Assembly: GCA_964568525.1 (NCBI GenBank)
Contig: CAZMPM010000033.1
Location: 1-8,850 of the forward strand
Source of the DNA: CAYZPB01 sp964568525
GTDB taxonomy: Bacteria; Bacillota; Bacilli; Tepidibacillales; Tepidibacillaceae
DNA: 8,850 nt
Direction: 5' to 3'
Under the pieces are notes generated by a model. That model saw nothing but the letters and a program-made list of their open reading frames with translations. It was not told the origin of the DNA and ran no database searches. The translations under genes were made by a program, and so were the position numbers. Within the stretch, counting starts at the first letter, position 1. Every line of letters starts with the position of its first letter. This document shows, piece after piece, positions 1-6,717 of this stretch.

Positions 1-755
1 TGTCGATTTTTAGATCCTCAGCTTTAATCTCAATCGAAATCTCGCCAACAAATTCCGGCATAACATCAACCGAAGCGAATGAGGTATGCCGCCTAGCCGA
101 TGAGTCAAACGGTGAAATCCGCACCAATCGGTGCACTCCCTGCTCTGACTTCAGCAAACCGTAAGTGTAAGCGCCATTAAAAAGTAGCGTTGCACTTTTG
201 ATGCCAGCACTATCGCCGGCCTGAATCGAGATAATATCCACTTTAAAGCCTTTATCAGTCGCCCAGCGCATATACATCCTCATTAACATCTCTGCCCAAT
301 CTTGCGACTCGGTACCGCCGGCTCCTGAGTGAATCTCCATAATCGCGTTATTCCGGTCAAACGGCCCGTTTAACATATGCTGCAAGTCGAGCCGCTTCAT
401 TGTTTCGTTTAATTTTCTTAAGCCACTCGTCAATTCTTTTGAAAGCGGCAATACTTCCTCTTCTGTCATACCATCAACAGCGACAGCTTCCATGATCAAG
501 TCCAATAGAACCTTCTGCTCCTCAACTAGACCTGTTACCGACTCGATCGCCTTGATCTCATCTTTCAACTTAGTTGACTCTGTCATTACTCTTGCTGCCT
601 GCTCACGATCAATCCAGAAATCTGGCGCACTCATTTGGTCTTCTAATACTGCAATGCGTTGCTGCTTAGCAGGAATGTCAAAGCGACCTCCTGAGTTCAT
701 CAATTCTTTTGCTTAGACCAGCAAGATCGGTTTTAAGTAAAGAATAATCTTCCAT
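1..755 (-). CDS. prfB: Peptide chain release factor 2 (RF2), 3' end outside window, with programmed +1 frameshift
   Basis: RF2 recognises UGA and UAA stop codons and triggers peptide release on the ribosome. Translation starts at ATG 755-753, with AGGGGG at 769-764 and an 8-9 base spacer. The zero frame runs 25 codons and ends at UGA 678-680. A +1 shift on CTT at 681-683 continues as D-I-P-A-K-Q and stays open to the window edge, giving about 251 residues of the usual ~365. Seen in the shifted frame are the RF2 hallmark GAGGTESQDWAEM, then KSEQGVHRLVRISPF, whose SPF is the stop-codon recognition tripeptide, and RRHTSFASV. The sequence stops just before the expected GGQ peptidyl-hydrolysis motif, so that lies outside the window. 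The gene begins 21 bases after the secA stop, so it is probably cotranscribed with secA. The internal stop is regulation, not decay. Family assignment is very secure. Confidence 0.96.
677..692 (-). promoter_or_regulatory. RF2 programmed +1 ribosomal frameshift site
   Basis: Reading the minus strand, an internal Shine-Dalgarno-like AGGAGG (692-687, codons 22-23) is followed by TCG, then CTT (683-681) and TGA (680-678) with C as the next base. This is the known prfB arrangement: SD-like element, three bases, CTT-TGA-C, with UGA as codon 26 as in Escherichia coli. Low RF2 stalls the ribosome at the weak UGA-C context and it slips from CTT to TTT, so RF2 controls its own synthesis. All elements are seen directly; the mechanism is established knowledge for this family. 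Confidence 0.95.
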
Positions 756-776
756 TTATCTAATCCCCCTACAAAA

Positions 777-3278
777 CTAATTCGCACCACAGCAGTGCTT
801 ATATTTTTTGCCGCTGCCACAAGGACATGGCTCATTGCGGCCAATTTTTTTATCGGTCTTGACTGGCGCTTTTTTCGCCGGCGCGTCGCTCGAGCTGGTT
901 CCTTCTTCCTCAACAACTTTTTCACGTTGGAGGTTGCTCGTAATCTGAGCCTTAAAGATACTGCGCGTAACTTCCTCTTCAATGCCTTGAATCATCATAT
1001 TGAACATCTCATAGCCTTCGCGTTGATACTCGATTAGCGGATTGGCCTGTCCATAAGCACGCAAGTGAATACCCTGACGCAGCTGGTCCATCGCATCAAT
1101 GTGGTCCATCCATTTGCTATCGACGACCTTAAGCACGACAACTTTCTCGAACTCACGCATTTGCTCGCCTAACTCTTCCTCACGCTCGTCATATTGCGGC
1201 TCGATTACTTTGTTGAATAACGCGAGTACCTCTTCCGGCTCTTTGCCCCAGATATCTTTTTTCACATAGGCGCCTGGCTTCAAGAAGCTCTTTTCGGCTT
1301 CATCTAACAAACCTTCTAGATCCCATTCTTCAGGAATTACTTCTTCCGGCAAATAATAATTTGTTAAGCGCTCCACATAGTTATAAATCATGCTAAGAAT
1401 CGGTTCGCGCAAATTATCACTGATTAAAACTTCCGCCCGCTGGCTATAGATAACGCCGCGGTGTTTGTTCATTACATCGTCATATTGCAAAACGACACGA
1501 CGCGCATCGAAGTTATTCGCCTCAACTTTTTTCTGCGAACTCTCGATTGAGCGAGTAACCAATTTGCTTTCGATTGGTTGGTCATCTTCAATACCGAGAC
1601 GGTCCATTAAGCCTTGCACCTGCTCGCCACCGAACTTGCGCATTAAATCATCCTCTAAAGACAAATAAAATTGCGTCGAACCCGGGTCACCTTGACGGCC
1701 GGCACGACCACGTAGCTGATTATCAATTCGCCGACTTTCGTGGCGTTCGGTTGCAATAATGTGAAGTCCGCCCATCGCGGCTACTCCTTCGCCCAAAACA
1801 ATGTCAGTACCGCGACCCGCCATGTTTGTCGCAATCGTAACTGTGCTAGGTTGACCAGCTTTTGCAACAATCTCTGCCTCTTGCTCATGGAACTTCGCAT
1901 TAAGAACACTATGCCCAATATTGACGGCGCTCAACATGTCGGAAATACGCTCGGAATTCTCGATTGAGACCGTACCAACAAGGAGCGGCTGTCCTTTGGC
2001 GTTACGCTTAGCAATCTCCTTAATAACTGCTCGAAATTTTGCGTCTTCAGTTTTGTAAATAACGTCCGGCAGGTCCTCACGAATCATCGGTTTATTTGTC
2101 GGAATCTCGATTACATCTAGATTATAGATGCGACGGAACTCATCTGCCTCGGTTTTGGCAGTACCGGTCATGCCGGACAATTTCTGATACATCCGGAAGA
2201 AATTCTGCAACGTAATTATTGCCAGCGTCATACTCTCGCTCTGCACGTGCAGGCCTTCTTTCGCCTCAATACTCTGATGCAAACCATCACTGTAACGACG
2301 GCCATGCATCAAACGACCGGTAAAGTCATCAACGATGATTACCTCGCCATTTTGTACAACATAGTCGCGGTCGCGCTTCATGACAACATGCGCTTTAACG
2401 GCTTGATTAATATGATGATGTAGTGTCATATTATTTGGGTCAAATAGATTTTCAACATTGAAAGTCTGCTCAGCCTTCGCAACACCCTGATCAGTCAGAT
2501 TAACGTTAGTCTCTGTTTCATTCATTTTGTAATCGTCCGGTTTAAGGCGTTTAGCAAACTGTGCCGCCAAATTATAGAGATTGGTCGATTTTGCCGCTTT
2601 ACCGGAGATAATTAACGGTGTCCGCGCCTCATCGATCAGAATACTGTCAACCTCGTCAATAATTGCATAGTTGAGTGGCCGTTGTACCATGTTTTCCGCA
2701 AAAATAACCATATTATCACGCAGATAATCAAAGCCAAACTCATTATTTGTTCCGTAGGTAATATCGGCGGCATAAGCTACCTGCTTCTCAGCCGGACTCA
2801 TGTCACTAATATTTAGACCGACCTTTAATCCAAGGAACTCGAAAATCTGACCCATCGTGTTTTTGTCACGTTGCGCCAAGTATTCGTTTACCGTAACAAT
2901 ATGAACTCCCTTACCAGGTAGTGCGTTCAGATAAGCAGGCATCGTTGCAACCAATGTTTTACCTTCACCGGTTTTCATCTCGGCAATATCGCCTTGATGC
3001 AAAACAACGCCACCAATTAACTGCACGTCAAAAGGTCTTAGCCCGAGCACGCGGACAGAAGCCTCCCTAACGACCGCAAACGCCTCAGAAAGCAGTTGAT
3101 CGAGCGTTTCACCTTGTTCTAGCCGCTCGCGAAAATGCTCTGTTTTAGCGGCCAATTCTTCGTCGGAAAGACTTTGCATCGCCGTTTCCAGCCGATTAAT
3201 CTCCTCAACATATTTATTTATACGTTTCAACTCGCGCTCATTACTGTCACCGAACGCTTTTTTGATTGTGTTTAACAT
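777..3278 (-). CDS. secA: Protein translocase ATPase SecA
   Basis: SecA is the cytoplasmic motor that pushes preproteins through the SecYEG channel using ATP. The 833-residue length is normal. In order: Q motif RPFDVQLIGG (81-90), Walker A MKTGEGKT (101-108), DEAD-type motif DEVD (208-211) followed by SILIDEARTPLIISG, the preprotein-binding region around 220-370 (with LSGMTGTAKTEADEF at 367-381), NMAGRGTDIVLG (485-496) and motif VI QLRGRAGRQGDPGS (521-534). A flexible Ser/Ala/Lys linker leads to the C-terminal zinc-binding tail with C818, C820, C829 and H828/C830, the SecB/ribosome-binding type tail. The ATG at 3278 has GAGAGGGG seven bases upstream, and the N-terminus fits the family. The stop is TAG. 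prfB follows after 21 bases. The upstream neighbour is a divergent gene, so secA needs its own promoter in the 180-bp gap. Identity is certain. Confidence 0.99.
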   Translation of the reverse strand: MLNTIKKAFGDSNERELKRINKYVEEINRLETAMQSLSDEELAAKTEHFRERLEQGETLDQLLSEAFAVVREASVRVLGLRPFDVQLIGGVVLHQGDIAEMKTGEGKTLVATMPAYLNALPGKGVHIVTVNEYLAQRDKNTMGQIFEFLGLKVGLNISDMSPAEKQVAYAADITYGTNNEFGFDYLRDNMVIFAENMVQRPLNYAIIDEVDSILIDEARTPLIISGKAAKSTNLYNLAAQFAKRLKPDDYKMNETETNVNLTDQGVAKAEQTFNVENLFDPNNMTLHHHINQAVKAHVVMKRDRDYVVQNGEVIIVDDFTGRLMHGRRYSDGLHQSIEAKEGLHVQSESMTLAIITLQNFFRMYQKLSGMTGTAKTEADEFRRIYNLDVIEIPTNKPMIREDLPDVIYKTEDAKFRAVIKEIAKRNAKGQPLLVGTVSIENSERISDMLSAVNIGHSVLNAKFHEQEAEIVAKAGQPSTVTIATNMAGRGTDIVLGEGVAAMGGLHIIATERHESRRIDNQLRGRAGRQGDPGSTQFYLSLEDDLMRKFGGEQVQGLMDRLGIEDDQPIESKLVTRSIESSQKKVEANNFDARRVVLQYDDVMNKHRGVIYSQRAEVLISDNLREPILSMIYNYVERLTNYYLPEEVIPEEWDLEGLLDEAEKSFLKPGAYVKKDIWGKEPEEVLALFNKVIEPQYDEREEELGEQMREFEKVVVLKVVDSKWMDHIDAMDQLRQGIHLRAYGQANPLIEYQREGYEMFNMMIQGIEEEVTRSIFKAQITSNLQREKVVEEEGTSSSDAPAKKAPVKTDKKIGRNEPCPCGSGKKYKHCCGAN

Positions 3279-3311
3279 TGTTTAACCCCTCTCAGTTTAA
3301 CTACCATAACT

Positions 3312-3340
3312 ATCATATATTTTAACATATTTATCAGCAA
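3312..3340 (-). promoter_or_regulatory. Candidate sigma-A promoter for secA-prfB
   Basis: On the minus strand TTGCTG (3340-3335) is followed after 17 bases by TATGAT (3317-3312), about 34 bases upstream of the secA start at 3278. An overlapping alternative is the extended -10 TGTTAAAAT at about 3327-3319. secA must be promoted from this divergent gap because the next upstream gene lies on the other strand. This is a by-eye match in AT-rich DNA. Confidence 0.45.
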
Positions 3341-3384
3341 TAAATACATTTTATCTGCACCTTAATCTACAGCAAATACGATTA

Positions 3385-3413
3385 TTGAATTTCCATTTGA
3401 TAAGGTGTATAAA
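3385..3413 (+). promoter_or_regulatory. Candidate sigma-A promoter for the LiaF-like gene
   Basis: TTGAAT (3385-3390), a 17-base spacer and TATAAA (3408-3413) form a reasonable vegetative promoter. It would start transcription near 3420, leaving a leader of about 40 bases before the ATG at 3459. It points away from the candidate secA promoter, with roughly 45 bases between the two -35 elements. Inferred from consensus only. Confidence 0.5.
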
Positions 3414-3458
3414 TGAAGTATCTACTAATATAACAATACTAGCTTAGGAGGATGCAAA

Positions 3459-4508
3459 ATGCGCGAGTGGCGTGTTGGTCGAATTACATTGGGAATACTG
3501 TTTTTGGCAGTCGGCGTTGTCCTATTAACAAAATTATTTGTTGATATCGATTTATGGACGGCCGTTAAGTATGGGGTGCCGCTAATCTTAATTTTATTGG
3601 GGTTAGAAGTCCTTATTTTTACTATATTTGCAAAAGGCGAAGTCAAGTTCGGTATCATCAGTATAATCGCGATTCTGGTAATTCTAACAATTATTTTTGG
3701 TTTGGGATTTGCCTATCTAAATAGTCCGTTTGTTTCTTTTAATGTATTTAGCGGAGCACATAGTGTCGACGTTGAAAAGTTGCCTACTGCAAACTGGAGT
3801 CGCTATAAAATTGGCATTGATGAAGAAATTAAGCTCCCAGCAGGTACAAGTGCTAATGCTGTTAATAAGGTCACAGTCGATTTCACTAACGGCAATCTAG
3901 AAGTTGTCGGGACAAAAACTGACAAAATAAAATTAACCGGTACAATCTCTGTTATTGCTGAAAATCAGCAGGCTGCAGAAGCGAAAATTGCGGAATCCCT
4001 AACCACCAAAGTTGCCGGCAATGAACTTGTAATATCTTACGGCGATGATGACAATGATTATAGTAGCGGAATTGACGCAAGTATTTTATTATCCAAAGCG
4101 GTGACGACACTTAGTCTGAAGCTAGAGGTTCCAGAACAGTTACTGGTGAGCGGAGATCTGGTTAACGGGAACATTACGGTTGAGAATGTCTTTGGCGAAC
4201 TCGACTTAGAAGTCGTCAATGGGAGGATTGATGTTAAGCTTGATAAGCTGGCGGCCGATATTGATGTTGATACGGTTAATGGTCGAATCAATCTTACGTT
4301 GCCGGCTAACAGTGATGCACTAATCAACGCTAAAACCGATATCGGTTCCGTTGATGGCAATATCAAATGGGTTGTCGTCTCTAGCGTCAATCGGGTAATC
4401 GTTGCTGAAAAAACTGCCAAACTTGGTAACGGCCTCTACAAAATCGAGCTGACAACGATCACCGGCAGCATTTTTGTTGATACGCCGGCACAACCGATGC
4501 TACATTAA
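3459..4508 (+). CDS. Three-TM LiaF-like membrane protein with C-terminal DUF4097/toastrack-type beta domain
   Basis: This 349-residue protein is probably anchored in the membrane with a large beta-rich domain. Hydrophobic helices lie at about 8-27, 38-58 and 64-87, resembling the N-terminal membrane module of LiaF/LiaI-type proteins. From about 135 the sequence becomes short alternating strands with recurring Asn-Gly turns: TNGNLEV (143-149), VNGNITV (235-241), VNGRIDV (253-259), VNGRINL (273-279) and VDGNI (298-302). This resembles putative adhesin domains (DUF4097/DUF2154, 'toastrack'). Such proteins in Bacillota are linked to envelope stress sensing by LiaRS- or PspC-type systems; that role here is inference, and no kinase or regulator gene is nearby. 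The ATG has AGGAGG at 3446-3451 with a seven-base spacer. It is monocistronic, divergent from secA and convergent with hpf. Gene reality is high, domain assignment good, biological role unknown. Confidence 0.85.
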   Translation: MREWRVGRITLGILFLAVGVVLLTKLFVDIDLWTAVKYGVPLILILLGLEVLIFTIFAKGEVKFGIISIIAILVILTIIFGLGFAYLNSPFVSFNVFSGAHSVDVEKLPTANWSRYKIGIDEEIKLPAGTSANAVNKVTVDFTNGNLEVVGTKTDKIKLTGTISVIAENQQAAEAKIAESLTTKVAGNELVISYGDDDNDYSSGIDASILLSKAVTTLSLKLEVPEQLLVSGDLVNGNITVENVFGELDLEVVNGRIDVKLDKLAADIDVDTVNGRINLTLPANSDALINAKTDIGSVDGNIKWVVVSSVNRVIVAEKTAKLGNGLYKIELTTITGSIFVDTPAQPMLH

Positions 4509-4512
4509 ATAT

Positions 4513-4541
4513 AAAAAAGACGATGCATTGCATCGTCTTTT
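4513..4541. terminator. Bidirectional rho-independent terminator between the LiaF-like gene and hpf
   Basis: The stem GACGATG (4519-4525) / CATCGTC (4531-4537), loop CATTG, is flanked by A6 on the left and T4 on the right. Read on the minus strand the hairpin is followed by six U, and on the plus strand by four U. It starts four bases after the plus-strand gene's stop and lies about 37 bases past the hpf stop, so it can end both converging transcripts. It is probably stronger for hpf. Confidence 0.88.
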
Positions 4542-4563
4542 GTTCAGACACGGTTTCAGACAA

Positions 4564-4589
4564 CTTAATTCGGCACCTTAATTCGGCTC
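4564..4589. repeat. 13-bp tandem duplication at the hpf stop codon
   Basis: The 11-base word CTTAATTCGGC occurs at 4564-4574 and again at 4577-4587, a 13-base period with 12 of 13 bases matching. The right copy carries the last codons and TAA of hpf; the left copy repeats that text in the 3' untranslated region. It looks like a short slippage duplication with no effect on the protein. Confidence 0.6.
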
Positions 4590-5132
4590 AATCAAGCCGT
4601 ATTTGCCATCCTTACGTTTATAGACAACATTCAACTCCCCGGAATCCATATTACCAAAGACATAGAAATTATGCCCTAACATATCCATTTGCAAGACTGC
4701 CTCTTCGGGATCCATCGGTTTTACGCTAAAACGTTTCGTCCGCACAATTTGGATCTCTTCATCAAGCTCGCCTAGACTATTCTCTAAATTGTTCCGCGCT
4801 TCTTCAATAAACAGATTGCTTATTCCTCCACGCTGGCGGTACTTATCATTGATTTTCTTTTTGTGTTTACGAATCTGGCGTTCCAGTTTAGCTGACACTA
4901 AATCGATTGCCGCGTACATATCTTCGTTTTGTTCCTCCGCCCTTACTAGAAGTCCCGGCATCGGAATTGTTACCTCGACAATATGCACACCTTTGGTCAC
5001 CCGCATTGTTACATTGATGTCAGAGGTTGGGGGAGTATCGAAATATTTCTCGATTCGACTTACCTTTTTTTCTACGTAGTCTCTTAATGCATCAGTAATT
5101 ACAATATTTTCTCCGCGAATAATATATCTCAT
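4578..5132 (-). CDS. hpf: Ribosome hibernation promoting factor, long form (HPF)
   Basis: Long HPF binds the 30S decoding region and joins two 70S ribosomes into inactive 100S dimers in stationary phase or stress. The N-terminal S30AE domain spans about 1-97, beginning MRYIIRGENI with a basic helix around 83-99. A linker rich in Glu and Asn follows (about 100-127), then the C-terminal dimerisation domain 128-184, with IVRTKRFSVKPM, DPEEAV and YVFGNMDSGELNVVYKR as recognisable stretches. I chose ATG 5132 (184 residues). An in-frame ATG six codons upstream (5150) would place the strong AGGAGG (5146-5141) inside the coding sequence, whereas that motif sits eight bases before 5132. The gene begins 65 bases after the importer ATPase gene, with a hairpin between, and converges with the LiaF-like gene. 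In many Bacilli hpf lies directly upstream of secA. Identity is secure. Confidence 0.97.
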   Translation of the reverse strand: MRYIIRGENIVITDALRDYVEKKVSRIEKYFDTPPTSDINVTMRVTKGVHIVEVTIPMPGLLVRAEEQNEDMYAAIDLVSAKLERQIRKHKKKINDKYRQRGGISNLFIEEARNNLENSLGELDEEIQIVRTKRFSVKPMDPEEAVLQMDMLGHNFYVFGNMDSGELNVVYKRKDGKYGLIEPN

Positions 5133-5146
5133 GTTGAACTCCTCCT
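5133..5146 (-). promoter_or_regulatory. Ribosome binding site that fixes the hpf start
   Basis: On the minus strand AAGGAGG ends eight bases before the ATG at 5132. The same bases would encode residues 2-4 if the upstream ATG at 5150 were used. The upstream ATG has no comparable purine-rich motif before it (only GTTCAATATA), so 5132 is the better start. Confidence 0.85.
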
Positions 5147-5160
5147 TCATTATATTGAAC

Positions 5161-5179
5161 TTTCTCCACTAAGGAGAAA
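5161..5179 (-). other. Stem-loop in the hpf leader / ATPase-hpf gap
   Basis: TTTCTCC (5161-5167) and GGAGAAA (5173-5179) form a seven-pair stem with a five-base loop, 28 bases upstream of the hpf start and 18 bases after the ATPase stop. No U run follows on the minus strand, so it is not a standard terminator for the importer operon. On the transcript, CUCCUU (5' arm plus loop) can also pair with AAGGAG of the hpf ribosome binding site, so a regulatory role is possible but unproven. Confidence 0.45.
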
Positions 5180-5197
5180 CTTATTTTCTTATGAAAA

Positions 5198-5920
5198 CTA
5201 CAGCACCTTACTCAGAAACAGCTGCGTCCGCTCGTGCTTCGGATTAGTGAACAACTCTCGCGGCTTACCTTCCTCAACGATTTTGCCTTCGTCCATGAAC
5301 AAAACGCGATCACCCACTTCACGCGCAAAACCCATCTCGTGCGTCACAACAACCATTGTCATGCCCTCACGCGCAAGTGCACGCATAACCTCAAGCACCT
5401 CGCCCACCATTTCCGGATCAAGCGACGAGGTCGGTTCATCGAACAACATTACCCGCGGTTCCATTGCTAACGCGCGTGCAATTGCTACACGTTGCTTCTG
5501 ACCGCCTGATAGTGAATTGGGAAAGCTATCAACCTTGTCGTTAAGACCAACTTTATTAAGCAGGGCGCGAGCCTTTGCATTCGCATCCTCCACTGACCAG
5601 TGCCGGACTTTAATTGGCGCTAATGTAATATTCTCAATTACGCTTTTGTGCGGAAACAGATTAAAATTCTGAAACACCATCCCGACCTCGGTTCGTACCT
5701 CGTTAATGTCAGTCTTAGGATCAGTTAAATCATTCCCCAACACTATAATCTGCCCCTCACGAATACCTTCCAACAAATTCATGCACCGCAACAGGGTGCT
5801 TTTGCCGGAACCAGACGGCCCGATAATGCAGACTACTTCTCCCTCTTTAATATGCAAGGAAACGTCATCTAGAACCTCAAGTGAACCGAAATTTTTTCTA
5901 ACGTTGTTCATCTTAATCAA
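5198..5920 (-). CDS. glnQ: Polar amino acid ABC importer, ATP-binding subunit (GlnQ/HisP/ArtM family)
   Basis: This cytoplasmic subunit hydrolyses ATP to drive uptake through the adjacent permease. At 240 residues it has normal family length. Visible motifs: Walker A GPSGSGKST (34-42), Q-loop Q84 in FQNFNLFP, signature LSGGQKQR (137-144), Walker B VMLFDEPTSSLD (157-168) and switch His194 in VTHEMGFA. HEMGFA and the MIK..N...FG..EVL opening are typical of the polar amino acid subfamily. The start is probably TTG at 5920-5918, which overlaps the permease TGA (TTGA). GGAGG at 5936-5932 lies 11 bases upstream, a slightly long spacer. The nearest ATG (5911) is 20 bases from that motif and would remove the conserved MIK. 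The overlap implies translational coupling with the permease. The symbol is family-level only; the substrate (Gln, Arg, His or cystine) cannot be told from this subunit. Confidence 0.93.
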   Translation of the reverse strand: MIKMNNVRKNFGSLEVLDDVSLHIKEGEVVCIIGPSGSGKSTLLRCMNLLEGIREGQIIVLGNDLTDPKTDINEVRTEVGMVFQNFNLFPHKSVIENITLAPIKVRHWSVEDANAKARALLNKVGLNDKVDSFPNSLSGGQKQRVAIARALAMEPRVMLFDEPTSSLDPEMVGEVLEVMRALAREGMTMVVVTHEMGFAREVGDRVLFMDEGKIVEEGKPRELFTNPKHERTQLFLSKVL

Positions 5921-6609
5921 TCAGTCTTCAGCCTCCGTTCCAGATACTTAACAAAATACGACAGAATAACCGTTAAAGTTAAGTATAATAGCGCTACTGT
6001 TAATAGGGGACCGGTCCTAACAAAAGTCGCCTTGTAAGCCATTGTCGATGCATAAGATAACTCATTAACAGCAATAACCGCCAATAAGGATGAATCTTTC
6101 AATAACGCGATAAACTCGTTACCAAGTGGTGGTAACATTTGCTTAAAAGCCTGCGGAATAACAATATACCGCATCGTCTGTGACTTTGTCATACCAAGTG
6201 AACGAGCAGCTTCAGTCTGGCCTTTGTCAAGCGACTGAATCCCACCACGGAAAATTTCCGCAATATAGGCTGCCGAATTAAGCGACAATGCCACGATACC
6301 AGAAACCAATGCCACCGGTGGAGCTGTCCCCATCGCCGCAGCGATTGCCGGTATTACAACCAGATGAACAATCAAAATCTGAATATAGAGCGGCGTTCCC
6401 CTAAAGATAGTTACATACAGAGCAGCAGGCCAACTAAATATCTTCCTTGAAGACAGCTTGCCGATTCCCAGCATTAAACCCAGAACCAATCCAAGTGACA
6501 GCCCCGTTGCCGTCAGCAGAATTGTATTAACTAATCCGCGAAAGAACAGCTCTTTATATTGATATACTACACCCAAATTCAAAGCTAACGAATCAATAAA
6601 CGACTCCAT
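5917..6609 (-). CDS. Polar amino acid ABC importer, permease subunit (HisM/GlnP family)
   Basis: This is the inner-membrane channel subunit of a type I ABC importer, likely a homodimer because only one permease gene is present. It has 230 residues from ATG 6609. The preceding in-frame TTG (6621) is rejected because GGAG (6619-6616) sits at a good six-base distance from 6609. Hydrophobic segments lie near 25-50, 60-92, 98-118 and 201-220. The cytoplasmic EAA loop that docks on the ATPase is clear: GQTEAARSLGM at 130-140, followed by IPQAFKQMLPPLGNEF (151-166). FRGTPLYIQ (69-77) is another family hallmark. It is preceded at 109 bases by the receptor gene, with a strong hairpin in the gap, and its stop overlaps the ATPase start. 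Family certain; substrate unknown. Confidence 0.95.
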   Translation of the reverse strand: MESFIDSLALNLGVVYQYKELFFRGLVNTILLTATGLSLGLVLGLMLGIGKLSSRKIFSWPAALYVTIFRGTPLYIQILIVHLVVIPAIAAAMGTAPPVALVSGIVALSLNSAAYIAEIFRGGIQSLDKGQTEAARSLGMTKSQTMRYIVIPQAFKQMLPPLGNEFIALLKDSSLLAVIAVNELSYASTMAYKATFVRTGPLLTVALLYLTLTVILSYFVKYLERRLKTD

Positions 6610-6648
6610 GTATATCTCCAATCTCTCATTATATGTCTATTATAACAG

Positions 6649-6685
6649 AATAATGCGCAACAATAATAGATTGTTACGCATTATT
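6649..6685 (-). other. Long intercistronic stem-loop between receptor and permease genes
   Basis: AATAATGCG (6649-6657) pairs with CGCATTATT (6677-6685). After one c/a mismatch, AACAAT (6659-6664) pairs with ATTGTT (6670-6675) around loop AATAG. The 15 pairs lie 33 bases after the receptor stop and 40 bases before the permease start. On the minus strand no U run follows (next bases CTGTTATAAT), so it is unlikely to be a full terminator. In importer operons such structures can protect the receptor message from 3' decay, giving excess receptor; that is inference here. Confidence 0.6.
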
Positions 6686-6717
6686 ATTTATATTTATATT
6701 TTATTTATTTCTAGATA

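Noticed and set aside
678..680. In-frame UGA making prfB look like a pseudogene
   Set aside because: It sits in the complete RF2 frameshift context and the +1 frame encodes an uninterrupted, well-conserved RF2.
713..982. Arg/Lys-rich open frame on the minus strand across the secA 3' end
   Set aside because: It is out of frame with secA over its zinc-binding tail and linker, has no family features, and secA explains the region fully.
4058..4420. Minus-strand open frame inside the LiaF-like gene
   Set aside because: Low-complexity Ser/Thr/Leu product, antisense to a well-supported gene, with no good ribosome binding site noted.
5149..5154. TATAAT on the minus strand just before hpf as a promoter -10
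   Set aside because: The matching -35 position reads TCTCCT, and transcription would start inside or next to the hpf ribosome binding site.
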